The notes: generated from the sequence alone by a model not told the origin. Positions 12,612 to 22,932 are shown, counted from the stretch's first letter. The stretch: 64,000 bases of DNA from Durusdinium trenchii (GCA_963970005.1 CAXAMN010001225.1:681117-745116), one strand, 5' to 3'. Translations and numbers: made by a program.

Positions 12612-12985
12612 GCAAGAATGTCAGAAGATATGCCACATATGCCGGAAAGACTGCCAAGAAGAAGGCTAGGAAATATGCCAGAAAGAATGTCAGCAGAAAT
12701 GTCGGATAGAGTGCCCGAATGAGTGTCAGAAGATATGCAAGAAAGAATGCCAGAAAGAGTGCCAGAAGATATGCCAGATAGAACGCCAAAAGATATGCCA
12801 GAAGATATGCCAAATAGAATGTCAGAAGATATGCGAGAAAGATTTGACAGAAAGAGTGTGAGCAAATGTGCCGGATAGAATGTCAGATTGAATGTCAGAA
12901 GATATGCCAGAAAGAATTTCAGAAGATATGCCCAAAATAATGTCAGATGAAATGTCGGAAAACATGCGAACATAGTGCTTCAATA
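12612..12985 (+). repeat. Degenerate 12-bp tandem repeat
   Basis: Units of the form ATGYCAGAARRW repeat for about 370 bp and would encode M-P/S-E-R/D tetrapeptides on the plus strand. Stops interrupt every long reading, so I treat it as a minisatellite, not a gene. Confidence 0.7.
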
Positions 12986-13534
12986 CATGCCAGAAAATTT
13001 GTCAGATTGAAATGTCATGGTGGGGATCACTCAGTAGTTCATTTTTCTATTCTCGGTGGATGACCCTGCACATGAATTGTAGACTCGGCAATTTTCCAAA
13101 GATCAGGTTGTCACGGAACATCTCAATTATGGCTGGTGGAGGCGTGTGTACTTTGATAAGCACCATGTGAATTTAAGTGAAGTTTAAGGTATATAGTCAA
13201 CCAAGGTAGTCAACCACCAGGTCCTGGTATAGTCGACCAATCCTCCTTTTATGATCGCTCAAATCCCTTGTGCAGTCGACTGACCCTGGTATAGCCTAGC
13301 CTATGCCAAATACAGTCGAGGAAGACCAGGGTTGTTTATGTAATTAATCCCCCGTGATCTCATCTTTCGATCTGGTTCTGACTGCCTGCTTCCGTGCAAC
13401 ACTAGGCGGACAAGCGGGCTGCTACCCCACCCCTGCAGCTAGGGGATGAGCTAAGCCAGGGTGCAGACCGCCAAACACACAACAGCACAAGTGGGCGTTT
13501 GGAACCGAAGGTGGCCGTGGCCATGTCTACCCCA
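12986..13534. other. Possible 3' region of the glycosyltransferase-like gene
   Basis: No further exon with the expected C-terminal glycosyltransferase signature could be found between the last recognised exon and the neighbouring gene. AT-rich and low-information sequence. Confidence 0.3.
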
Positions 13535-14171
13535 GCCTTCGTTTCCATGTCCAAGTGTCCAGAAAATACTCGTTGCATTCCGAGATTCATAGAGGGCTTT
13601 GATTTGCTCTTCGCTGAGCTGTGTCAAACTTCCTCTGGCAAACAGCCACAGGTCTTTTGAACACACGCCCTGGGTTCCCACCCGAGGCACCTGGCCCTGA
13701 GTCGAATAAACATATCTTACTGAATACAAAATACTCACGAATGAACTCATGCCATTCCAGTCCATCCTTTCGGACCCTTCAACTCGCCATTGGTGATGGT
13801 ATGTGTATGTATTTGTCCACTTCACTGACAGTGAAACATAGCTGCAAAACCCCTCACACGTTGCTGATTGTGCATCCTGTGGTAATGTAGGCCACTGGCA
13901 TCTTTGCGGCGTTGGCTTTCTCCAGGAATGCCAAGATATCAAAGTGTTTCTCCTGTCTGCCGCTCGCAGGCAAGAATGTGTCTTGGGAAGGTGTCCGGAC
14001 TAAGTGAGCTCAGTGAGCTATGATTGTCAGTCTCAACGCATTGGCGAACGCGTTGGCGATGTCACATGGAGTCATTCAAATGTTGAACCTGCGATCTGCG
14101 ACCATCGCCTCAAACGAGCTGCGACCGAGTTGCTGAGTTTAACTCACTCTTCTCAAAGCCATCCAATGGCC
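13535..14171 (-). CDS. UDP-glycosyltransferase-like gene, downstream exons (left of the retrotransposon)
   Basis: Three exons continue the gene whose 5' exons lie at 34110-36460. A 24-nt microexon (14171-14148; GPLDGFEK) is followed by an exon at 13999-13860 reading ILAFLEKANAAKMPVAYITTG, which matches the 'acceptor-domain end plus VVYVSFGS' region of family-1 glycosyltransferases. A third exon begins at 13669 with QLSEEQIKALYESRNATSIFW, matching the LSxEQ...FLW segment. Phases agree through the chain: 1 to 1 for the microexon, 1 to 0 for the second and 0 for the third. Splice signals are GTGAGT after the microexon, CTTAG before exon two and GTGTGAGG after it. The likely end is a GTAGAC donor near 13535. 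The UDP-binding signature (W-x-PQ...HGG) that should follow was not found, so the gene may be truncated or may have an unrecognised last exon. Confidence 0.6.
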
Positions 14172-14913
14172 CTGGCGGCAAGAAAACTGAATCCAAAAGG
14201 CTTGAAAGGCCTTGCAACACCATCGATTCTTTGACCATTATCCAATCTTTGTTTGCATCACTTCTTTCGGCGAGATGAACACCACCTTCGACACCAAGTC
14301 AACACAAAAAGTTACCTGACATGGAAAAATGCTGATGTGATATATATATATATTTATATACATATATTACTATAACTATATATATTATACAGTATATCTG
14401 GCCATGTATATAATTGGACTGCTTTCATTCGGGGGGCCAACCCAAATGCATCTCCACACCTGATGAAAAGTAGTTCGGAGGAAGCTGAACTCCACCGTCC
14501 ATCGCCTCAGCTACAATGCACGGGCTGCCCCCATCTGCAACGCACGATCGGCTGTTTCATCAACAGCAGCGCCCCCACTTGACAAAAGGCCGATTCAAGA
14601 CTTGACAAAACATGGATCTCTTAGCACAAAGTCCTTTCCAAAAAACGGGTGAAGCTGAATGAAGCGATGATAAAACCACTGCTGAGTGACCACCAAGAGC
14701 TCAAATAAATCTAACATTTCATATTCCAAGATATTCCAAGCAGTCTCAGGTGAGCTCAGAAAAGGTCAGTGCAGGGATCACTGAGCTAAGTGAGCCAAGT
14801 GTCAAAGGCCTTGCAAAGGGGGACACATCTAATGTGTTAGTTTCACAATGACACCAAAGGCAGTCGCCCTGCCATAAACGAATTGAGCTTTGTTCAATAC
14901 TATACCAGTTGAA
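14172..14913 (-). other. Intron sequence, left of the retrotransposon
   Basis: Part of the glycosyltransferase-like gene's intron that received the element. Contains a TA-rich microsatellite at 14339-14400. Confidence 0.55.
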
Positions 14914-14914
14914 T

Positions 14915-14919
14915 TTTTT
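14915..14919. repeat. Target-site duplication, left copy (TTTTT)
   Basis: Five T residues flank the left LTR and five flank the right LTR (32371-32375). Length fits copia integrases, but the homopolymer gives weak proof because the left run is longer. Confidence 0.55.
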
Positions 14920-15080
14920 TGCGAACGGATGGAAAGGTGTGCCCTGGCCCCGTTCTAGCTCTTAGGTCAACATGAAGCTCGCGCGCTAAAGCTCCTTTTT
15001 ACCTGGTTGGGCACTTGAGCCAAAATGTATATGGCATGTACCTGTATAGCGACTATACTGGGACCCGATCCCTATTGACA
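14920..15080 (-). repeat. 3' LTR of the retrotransposon (161 bp)
   Basis: Identical by eye to 32210-32370. In element sense it begins TGTCAATAG and ends CGTTCGCA. It contains a near-perfect hairpin at 15041-15061 (one mismatch in a 9-bp stem) and the spliced-leader-like 14-mer at 15014-15027. Confidence 0.95.
15014..15027 (-). promoter_or_regulatory. Spliced-leader-like motif in the 3' LTR
   Basis: On the minus strand it reads CATTTTGGCTCAAG, identical to the last 14 nt of the 22-nt dinoflagellate spliced leader. It is followed 11 nt later by an AG|GTAAAA donor-like site. Confidence 0.6.
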
Positions 15081-15086
15081 CCCCCC
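15081..15086 (-). promoter_or_regulatory. Polypurine tract candidate
   Basis: GGGGGG on the minus strand lies directly against the 3' LTR, the expected place for plus-strand DNA priming. It is short for a polypurine tract. Confidence 0.6.
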
Positions 15087-15411
15087 ACATCCGTACTTCG
15101 ACGGGGAAGGGAGATGAGTGGATGTAAAAACCGGAGAACGAATCACGTTCTCAAAAGTGTATTGGAGGTCAACCAGTATGTCCTATTGAATTGAATTAGC
15201 AAAAGATCTTGCAATCGCTTGAAAGTTGGATCAAACAGGCAATGGAGCTACAAGCGGAAAACGTGCACCTACCTATGGTATCATGCGATTACCAACGGTG
15301 TGAGACATAATCCTATCTCACTCCCATGATGCCAAAACGGTCATCATGAATTACCCGAGATCCCTCAGTACTTGAAGTACCGGAAGTGGCATGTCGGCAT
15401 GACCCCAATGT

Positions 15412-18400
15412 TCAACCATTCGTGAGTTGTCGCATGTAGTCAGCGCCGACAAAGCCAATGTAGTCCTTGATGAGCTCAACGTTCCTTGGATTTCCCGCTC
15501 GGATCTGCTCCTCGAAGGACTTCAATTTCCTTTCTTGGATATCGGATACCTCTATGCCATAGTAGCGGCATGCAACGAGGATCTCCTTCGTGACATTCTT
15601 CCTCTCCGATTTGATGGCGGGACTAATGTCGATGAATTTGTATGGAGCGGCACTTTCGTCATCTGGTTTCTGGTAGTAACTATATCGGCTCGCTCCGAAG
15701 GTCTTCTTGATCATACGTCTGATGAAATTTGAGATGAATGCCAACTTCTCGATGATCTCATCCTGGGTCTCAGACTTTCGAGCCTTTGGATCACTCATGC
15801 TACGCTGAGTGCTGCCGACCTCTTTGAGGTACTTGTGGCTAAGCCCGCAGCGGATTGCAGTGATCATCATCGGATGAACAACATTGGCGTGGAATTCATA
15901 GATCTGCCACGCTTCTGCTGCAAACACGTCGTCGGTCCATCTGCTCATGCCTACGACCTCGTCTCTCCTGAGACGTCTTGGAAACCCAGTATCCGGATCT
16001 TTCGGTACTATTGGCCATCTATTGTGCGGAGTGTCATGCCGCTGTCCATCGTCGAACATTCGCAGTACATCTTCACGACTCTCAAAGCAGTTGATGTCGA
16101 ACGTTGCGTTGGCCAAGCTCTTGATCAACTTCATCAACCTCAAATCAAATTGCTGCGTGACGGCAAAGTTGTGGTCGATGGGGATCGCAGCTTCTTGCGG
16201 CAATTCGTCAATCGCGAAGGGGAAAGGCTTCGGAAGTTCATTCCCGTATCCATCTTGAGGGACCTCCCGATACTCGGGTTCGCCTTCAGCTTCGTCCGGT
16301 CGTTCCTTCAAAATGATAGGAACTTCCTCCTCTTCCTCTCCTTCGGATTCCTCGATCTCAATGACCTCTTCGGCTGTCTTGCGTGCGTTCTTGATGACTT
16401 CATCGATGTTTGCACCTGCAGCAGAGGTTGTTTCACCGGAAGAACTGGCTGGGACATCTTTCGGAGGTGATCGTTGATTGCGGTCCCTTGTCTCCTTGGG
16501 TACCACATGTGTGAGCTTCCCATTCGCGATCAAAACCGCTACGCAGTGCGGACATATCGTCAATCGCACATCGACTTCGCCAAGACAGTTAGGACACGGC
16601 CTTGAATCGTAGTCTTTCATCGCTCGGCGATACACGATCTCCTCGAAGAGTTCCTGCCACTCGGTGTTATCATACTCTGGGTAAACACCACTCTCCTCGA
16701 TCATACCCAACAGCTTTGAGATTTTGGCGTCGTCCTCGGAGTAGGTATCGTCCTGAACCTCAACCGCTAAGCTCTCAAGCTTTTGAAAGCGTGGAATCAT
16801 GATCGGGTTTCCGTATTTGGACTCTAGAACAAGGTAGCTTCCAGGGTCGGGTTCCCCATTGAGTAACCGGATCCATTCGATCTTCTCAGGCTGTCCGGGT
16901 TCCGCATTGTCGCATTGCAACCATGCCCCTTTAACCTCATCGAAGGGAACGACGTTCTCAACCAATAGAGAGCCAGTCGCTGAGATGAGAAGTCCGTACT
17001 CCTGCAGCTTCCACACCGGAATGTAGAGAACCACTGGGCGATCACTCAATGCGACCTTACGACCCAGCCAAGGTTTACCCTTGTAGCCCTGCTCCCAGGC
17101 CCATGGCGGAAAACATGTGAAGTGGATAGAATCCCTTCCCGATGAACCGAGACCTCCCGGCACTAGCCCTCGTCGCATGATTGAAGTCAGCGCTCCGAGA
17201 TTGGTAGCGTGAAATGCAGTCACCATAGATAGGGCCATGTCGTTGGTCATTCTCGACCCAATGTGGTCGATGTCAATGGTAACGTCATAACCTCCGCCGT
17301 CCGTTGAGTGTGCCGAGGTTGCTCTTACAGCCACGGGAAAGCACCATCCATCGCTATGGTGGAGTCTTCCTTTAGAGATTCCCATGTCCTTGAGTTCGTT
17401 AATCCATTCCTTCTCCATCGGGTCATCAGGCTCATTGAGTTCATCAGGGTGAACGCGGACCGCCAACATTTGGAATCTGACCCTCTTGGTCATGCGGAAA
17501 CACTCATAGTTTTGGTCGAAGTACTTCTCCAAACGCGCCTTCTTGGTCACGATATCTATGTTGCCGTAGTGATAACCGTCTTCCCAAACTGCATTATCAC
17601 CCAACAGGTCTTCCCATGACACCCATGCACCTTCATCGCATTTGATTGGTGCGAGTCTTCCTCCTGTCCTGAACTGGCGTCCAATTCGATGTCTCAACTT
17701 CGCTCCCAATCGACGACTCAGGGCCTGGCTCGTTTGGCTGTATTCAGGTACTCGACAGTCTGGAGTCGGATACTTGTGGTTGCCGTAGTCGGAGTTCTTT
17801 GCAGCGAAAGTGACTCCGTTGATCGGTACTAGTTCAATTTTCCCGACCATCGTCATGGGGTCGATCGGCTTGTATCCCTTCTCCCTCCGTGTTGGTAGGG
17901 GGTAGAAGTGATGACATGCCTTTGGTGTGAGGGAGCTGGAGTGCACAAATGCCTTCTCGACAAATTCATACACCTGTTTCATATCCTTAGGGCCTGCTTC
18001 CACAAGCTTCCGCCCATTGTAGGAATGTGGTCCTCCTTCGACTCCATCAGCACTTTCGATCAAGGTGAATCCGTCATGGTCGAACATTGTCACGACTCTT
18101 GCTTTTAACATTTCTTTGCGCTTGAACTCGCTGTCGACCTTTCTTTCTGGAGTGGGCGACGCTCTCTGCTTCTTCTTCTTAGGCTGTTCGGTTGGATGTC
18201 CTGATGGTACATCGTCGGGTGCAACCTCTCCCTTCACTCTCTTCTTCCAATCACTCAACACCGAGGTGACTGTAGGTGAGGATGAAAGGGTCTTCTCGCA
18301 ATTGAGAGTGGTGTGTCCCGACTCCATGCAGTGGATGCAGAATTCTGCCCGCCCGATCTTCTTCTCAAATTCGTCGATGGCGTGCAGTATTGATGCTTTC

Positions 18401-21400
18401 GGGTCGGACATGTCAACATCTTGCTCCTCCTTCTCCTGTACGCCTTCAGTCTCCATATCGACACCTTCGGTCTCCATATCGACACCTTCGGCCTCGGGCT
18501 CGCCAGTGGCTTCTGTTCCCTGTTCTGGTTCTTTTCCAATCTCGAAGAAGTGGTCGATGTCGAATTCAGGAAGCGGCATAGTCCTCATGCGAACGAGAAT
18601 CAGCGCCACGTTTGCCGCCTCATCAGAGTGCGGGTCCATGGTTCTAATCATCGATTGCTTTCGGTTCTCATACGTTGTCCTGTCGTACAGCGATGCAGTG
18701 ACGCGTTTGATGGATTCCTCTAATCCCGTCCTCAAAGCTTCGATGTCACCCCATCTCCTGAACATGTGCCTGAAGAGTTGAGCAATTTCGAACATGCCCA
18801 GCAGCGCTTCCACCATGTCACCTACCCGTTCCTCCGTGGGATCATCTCCGAATATAGTGCGGAATACATCGGGTTCCAGTATGGTCTTGAGGTATTTGGT
18901 GTAGCATACGTTGCCAAGGTCATAGGATCCCTGGAAGTACTTGGCGTTGCCGATTATCTGCTTTTCCACATGGATGCTGGGTCCTCTCCTCGTTTTGAAG
19001 AAGTTCTCCGTCATTGTTGATGACAACCTGATCCCCCCGAAGAACGAAATCTCCTTCTGGAAACCTGGCTTCTCATTGAAGATGATCATCGCCTCGTGTA
19101 AAAACTTCATCAAGTCATCGTGCGGGTTCATCTCGGAGATTACGATGGTGGGAGAAGATACCGTTTGCCCCATGCCGAAGTTGTGAAGCAATCGAGCACA
19201 TGCATGAAATCGCTTCTGGACGTAGTCTTCTGCGGACATCCCACGGCATCTGTTTGCTGCTCCGTTGATGCATTCCGCATAGCAATCGTCTTTCAACTCG
19301 GAGTCTATGGGATTGCAGAACAGACAGTAATCGCAGCAAATTTCCTCACCCTCCTTAAAGTCATCAATGACGTACCACCTTTGAGTCCTTGAGTATATTG
19401 GTTCTGGCTGAAGGACTCCCCAGTACTCATCCATCCATGGCATCTTGTTCTCTCTCCTTACCTTCTCCCTCTTCCTCCTCTCAGACTCATTCTCACCTGA
19501 AGGCTCCGCAGTGGACTGATAAGCATGGCTTCCTCTCACGGAATCTCCGAACAAGTACTGATACAACCTCTCTTTGTCCTGCAACACGTGTTCCAAGTTG
19601 GGATCATGGAGGCTATTCGCTTCGGTCAAGGGATCCGGTGCCATAAAGCAAGAAGCGAGCATCTTTTCTCTGAACAAGTGCTTTTCCATGACAGCGTGGA
19701 CCAAAGAGGTTCCAGACTTCATAGAGTAGGGGTGACCGCTTCCGGCGACCGAAATGGCTCGCCAGAATCTGTCCGACGTTGTGGACATCATGCCATTCAG
19801 CGACAGCTCGTCCTTGATCATGTTGGCGATCTTACCGAACGAACCGACGGCATGGTGAAACTCCACGTCTGCGCAAATCCTCACGAAGGTAGGTAGTTGG
19901 CAGCATGCGTCAAGCTTGACGATCACATCCCTGAGTCTTGGAACGAAGTCCGTGGGAACAATCACAGTCTTGTATGTCCCCTTCTCGCCCGCAGTCACTA
20001 GATTGCTCAACGACAACCACACATGGATGGAGGTGGGTTCATGGCGTTTGACATCATCAATTCGATCACGAACGAAGTTGATGAAACCATATGGATCCGT
20101 CATCACTCCCTTCTTGTACTCAGGCGTACATGACATGTTGATGACCTTATCCCATCCAAGTGACAATAAGCTCTGGGCGAACACTGTCTGTTTTCCGGAA
20201 TTCGATTTGGTGATGTACTCGAAGTCAGACATCAAAAACACCTTACTGGTCTTCATGGCGCCGATGAACTCACAGTGCACACTCTCACCGTCGATGGTGC
20301 GAGTCGCTGGCTGACACGTGACACTTGGGATGAAGCCCTTCAATGTCTCACGCATCCTCAGCTCCAATTCCGCTTCATCAATCACCTTGGCTTCCATTGG
20401 GTAACAAAGGTTGTATAGCGTTCTCGGAGATGGTAGCCCTCCAGCAAGTGACACTTGTGTTGAGTCGTAGATGTTGGTATATTGAGCGAACCAATGGGCG
20501 TCTTCTTTGTAGTAGTTCCGATCGATCACCGACTCTTGGTACCCCCCATGCCAGAACATCAAATACGACGTCAACCTTCGTAAGTACTGCAACCATGTCA
20601 TCTGTCCGTTAACGGTACAGGGACCTTCTACGATGTGCCCGGATGGCACCTGATTGGTGCTGACCATTGCGTAGACCTTCATGTCTCGCGAAAAATAGTC
20701 TTTCCCAAATACGTAGTATTTGGATGACCCCATCGGTAACGGCATTCTAAACCACGTAGTGACTGAGATGTCCCTTGATGCCGCACCGGTGGATGCTGAT
20801 CCACCTGTCCTTCCCCACCGCTTGTAGGACGCCGGCCCATGTCCAGTTGAACTGTCGGAAGGACGCTCCGAAAAGTTCTGCTGTTCAAATGACGACGACG
20901 GTGGAGGAGGTCTTGGCGCGCGAGGCATTGGTTTGGCCTTCGGCCTAGCAAAGTCACCGTAGATCTGAAGCGGCGGGCACCACTTTGGCCTATGAGCGAC
21001 GTCAGGGGGCTCAGGACCTTCACTTTCCAGCATATCCCAAAATGGTAACGAGGGGATAACTTTGTCCTCGATTTTCTTCTTCATCTCCTCGATGTATTCG
21101 GTGTAGGATTTGAAGGCGCTGCTCCGTCGGTTGTACTCATTCTGCCTTCCGCTCTCCGCTGCAGCTGCGTTGTACTGAACTCGAAACATTGTGGGTTCAA
21201 CCGGGATCCACTGGTTGATCATCGGCATGACTTTTTCCCTCATGAATCTGAGTTCTTCTGGTATTATCAGGGCTACCGGAGGCTTGCAGTTGTCAAGGTA
21301 TTGTACCATAACACTCATGGAGCCTAGAAAGGTCTCCATATGGTTCTGAGCCGCCGACCTGTATTTTGGCAATCCTCTCTTCCTGGCAATCAGGTCCTCG

Positions 21401-22932
21401 AGCACATCGATCACGTGGATCTTGTCCAACGCGCTGTCCGAGTTGTGGACCCTTATTGCCAGTGCCATGTTGCGGATTTCTCTGTTCACCGTCTCTATCA
21501 GCTCTTGTACCTTCTCCTTCGCGTTTCGACTGGTGAGTTTGTCAGAGGTGTGATAGAAGATCGAGCTGAAGATCGTGTAGTAACTCTCGAGGCGGGTAGC
21601 ATAGACGTGATCTGACGGATCCGCGGCTTCACGCATGTTCATGCTCTCATTGGCCGACCCGGACAGGTTCCTCCATTGCTGGTAGGCAACCATAGTGTCA
21701 TTGAGTCTGCCGCTGTTGATGAAGTCGCGGACGTCGTCCCATAAGTCATCGATCGCCCCAATCTCCTCAGGCTCCACAAGGTAGCGAGAAAGGTTGCTGA
21801 AAACCCCACTCGCATCGTTCCCGAAGCGCCCCTTAATGGTGGCCATGGATAGCTTATAGCGTCTTGCCAAGTCGCCAGTTTTCTCTTTCTTCTCGTCCTC
21901 GTTCATGTAGCCCACTAACTTCTTCAGTGAAGCGGTCAAGAACTTGGTGTCATCGGATTTTGTCCTGGACATTGCATAGTTGATGGATAACGGGACGAGC
22001 GGAGGAATGCCGACGGCAATCCATGCTTCAACCACATCCAACCCATGCGTACTCCTCGACATCCTTGGAGGTAGGGTGATCTGCCCTCTCTCCTTCATCT
22101 CAACCAGGCCATCGAGGATCTTGATGATGAAAGTCGGGTAGCCGCTCGTGTTGCTGTTATAGTTCATGACACCACCAACAGAAGCCATAGCCACGTCGCT
22201 GAAGCGTACGGGTGAAGCAGTGCTGTGGTCACACAAACAAACACAACAGGCCTGAAAATTATGAATGCCATGTGGTTCGATCCGTCGTACGTGTGATATT
22301 TGTGTCCCATGCTCATCACATGTGTATACATTCTCGTTTGATGTTGCATCACACACTGATCGTTCGTTGAGGGAACTACCCAAGGCTCGAATCATAAGGC
22401 ACGGAACGGCATGCATCATCTTCTCAGACTTCTGGAATTCAGCGATTCTCTTGGTCACGGTCTTCAGGATAATGCCGACTATCTTCTTATTATATAATTG
22501 AGTAGTTTTAGTGTATTTACCTGCACAATCTCTATGGCTATGGCTCTTGTCACATGTTCTGCTGAGCTGGTCGCCAAACTCAAGATTCCATGACACAATC
22601 TCCCAAGGTTTCTTGATGAGTTTCTTGTTGGAGTGCGAATCGTTGAATTCAGCACCTAACCCGTACATACATCCATCAAACACATGACAGTCGCAATCAG
22701 TGCCGCTCAACAAACGTTGAACCCTTTGATCTTTCCAGTAGGCACAGTATCTTGGTAGTTCAAACAGTGCGGCGGCTCCGATCCTCAAAACACGAGTCAT
22801 AACAGTTTCAAAACGTTCCCAAAGGTCCCAGTATAGCGCTCGCTTAAGCTCTATAGATTTAGCTATCGCATCGCTGACTTTAGCGTTGTATCTCGACCAT
22901 GCTGATCCGCCTGTACAGGGTCCTGCAAACAT
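15412..22932 (-). CDS. Retrotransposon ORF2, 2,506 aa, with a Tpt1/KptA-like domain
   Basis: This uninterrupted ORF begins in a TAATG overlap with the Gag-Pol stop. Residues 5-150 (GPCTGGSAW, ELPRYCAYW, FDGCMYGL, KPWEI, CDKSHSH) recall a methyltransferase-like segment of dinoflagellate retroelement polyproteins. About 895-1000 is a weak SGNH-hydrolase-like stretch. A Cys-rich patch lies near 1198. A CX2CX4HX4C zinc knuckle starts at C1532. A zinc ribbon (CX2C...CX2C) starts at C2113. Residues 1738-2010 match RNA 2'-phosphotransferase: Arg1747-His1748 (the RH pair), DEGAWVSWEDLL, KRVRF 1816-1820, candidate Arg1826, His1908 in FHATN, GRDSIHF, and RPVVLYIP...NVVPFDEV. The QGHS of typical Tpt1 reads HPDE here, so activity is uncertain. 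A 21-bp unit is repeated near 18450-18490. An acidic stretch precedes the zinc-ribbon-proximal C-terminal region. Role in the element's life cycle is unknown; acting on spliced or modified RNA is a guess. Confidence 0.85.
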   Translation of the reverse strand: MFAGPCTGGSAWSRYNAKVSDAIAKSIELKRALYWDLWERFETVMTRVLRIGAAALFELPRYCAYWKDQRVQRLLSGTDCDCHVFDGCMYGLGAEFNDSHSNKKLIKKPWEIVSWNLEFGDQLSRTCDKSHSHRDCAGKYTKTTQLYNKKIVGIILKTVTKRIAEFQKSEKMMHAVPCLMIRALGSSLNERSVCDATSNENVYTCDEHGTQISHVRRIEPHGIHNFQACCVCLCDHSTASPVRFSDVAMASVGGVMNYNSNTSGYPTFIIKILDGLVEMKERGQITLPPRMSRSTHGLDVVEAWIAVGIPPLVPLSINYAMSRTKSDDTKFLTASLKKLVGYMNEDEKKEKTGDLARRYKLSMATIKGRFGNDASGVFSNLSRYLVEPEEIGAIDDLWDDVRDFINSGRLNDTMVAYQQWRNLSGSANESMNMREAADPSDHVYATRLESYYTIFSSIFYHTSDKLTSRNAKEKVQELIETVNREIRNMALAIRVHNSDSALDKIHVIDVLEDLIARKRGLPKYRSAAQNHMETFLGSMSVMVQYLDNCKPPVALIIPEELRFMREKVMPMINQWIPVEPTMFRVQYNAAAAESGRQNEYNRRSSAFKSYTEYIEEMKKKIEDKVIPSLPFWDMLESEGPEPPDVAHRPKWCPPLQIYGDFARPKAKPMPRAPRPPPPSSSFEQQNFSERPSDSSTGHGPASYKRWGRTGGSASTGAASRDISVTTWFRMPLPMGSSKYYVFGKDYFSRDMKVYAMVSTNQVPSGHIVEGPCTVNGQMTWLQYLRRLTSYLMFWHGGYQESVIDRNYYKEDAHWFAQYTNIYDSTQVSLAGGLPSPRTLYNLCYPMEAKVIDEAELELRMRETLKGFIPSVTCQPATRTIDGESVHCEFIGAMKTSKVFLMSDFEYITKSNSGKQTVFAQSLLSLGWDKVINMSCTPEYKKGVMTDPYGFINFVRDRIDDVKRHEPTSIHVWLSLSNLVTAGEKGTYKTVIVPTDFVPRLRDVIVKLDACCQLPTFVRICADVEFHHAVGSFGKIANMIKDELSLNGMMSTTSDRFWRAISVAGSGHPYSMKSGTSLVHAVMEKHLFREKMLASCFMAPDPLTEANSLHDPNLEHVLQDKERLYQYLFGDSVRGSHAYQSTAEPSGENESERRKREKVRRENKMPWMDEYWGVLQPEPIYSRTQRWYVIDDFKEGEEICCDYCLFCNPIDSELKDDCYAECINGAANRCRGMSAEDYVQKRFHACARLLHNFGMGQTVSSPTIVISEMNPHDDLMKFLHEAMIIFNEKPGFQKEISFFGGIRLSSTMTENFFKTRRGPSIHVEKQIIGNAKYFQGSYDLGNVCYTKYLKTILEPDVFRTIFGDDPTEERVGDMVEALLGMFEIAQLFRHMFRRWGDIEALRTGLEESIKRVTASLYDRTTYENRKQSMIRTMDPHSDEAANVALILVRMRTMPLPEFDIDHFFEIGKEPEQGTEATGEPEAEGVDMETEGVDMETEGVQEKEEQDVDMSDPKASILHAIDEFEKKIGRAEFCIHCMESGHTTLNCEKTLSSSPTVTSVLSDWKKRVKGEVAPDDVPSGHPTEQPKKKKQRASPTPERKVDSEFKRKEMLKARVVTMFDHDGFTLIESADGVEGGPHSYNGRKLVEAGPKDMKQVYEFVEKAFVHSSSLTPKACHHFYPLPTRREKGYKPIDPMTMVGKIELVPINGVTFAAKNSDYGNHKYPTPDCRVPEYSQTSQALSRRLGAKLRHRIGRQFRTGGRLAPIKCDEGAWVSWEDLLGDNAVWEDGYHYGNIDIVTKKARLEKYFDQNYECFRMTKRVRFQMLAVRVHPDELNEPDDPMEKEWINELKDMGISKGRLHHSDGWCFPVAVRATSAHSTDGGGYDVTIDIDHIGSRMTNDMALSMVTAFHATNLGALTSIMRRGLVPGGLGSSGRDSIHFTCFPPWAWEQGYKGKPWLGRKVALSDRPVVLYIPVWKLQEYGLLISATGSLLVENVVPFDEVKGAWLQCDNAEPGQPEKIEWIRLLNGEPDPGSYLVLESKYGNPIMIPRFQKLESLAVEVQDDTYSEDDAKISKLLGMIEESGVYPEYDNTEWQELFEEIVYRRAMKDYDSRPCPNCLGEVDVRLTICPHCVAVLIANGKLTHVVPKETRDRNQRSPPKDVPASSSGETTSAAGANIDEVIKNARKTAEEVIEIEESEGEEEEEVPIILKERPDEAEGEPEYREVPQDGYGNELPKPFPFAIDELPQEAAIPIDHNFAVTQQFDLRLMKLIKSLANATFDINCFESREDVLRMFDDGQRHDTPHNRWPIVPKDPDTGFPRRLRRDEVVGMSRWTDDVFAAEAWQIYEFHANVVHPMMITAIRCGLSHKYLKEVGSTQRSMSDPKARKSETQDEIIEKLAFISNFIRRMIKKTFGASRYSYYQKPDDESAAPYKFIDISPAIKSERKNVTKEILVACRYYGIEVSDIQERKLKSFEEQIRAGNPRNVELIKDYIGFVGADYMRQLTNG

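Noticed and set aside
12248..12709. Plus-strand 153-aa ORF
   Set aside because: It lies entirely on tandem repeats with a period near a multiple of three; all neighbouring frames are also open.
22206..22520. Retained intron inside ORF2
   Set aside because: A GTAAAT and an AG frame a less conserved stretch, but the reading continues in frame with a plausible conserved pattern, so no intron is needed.
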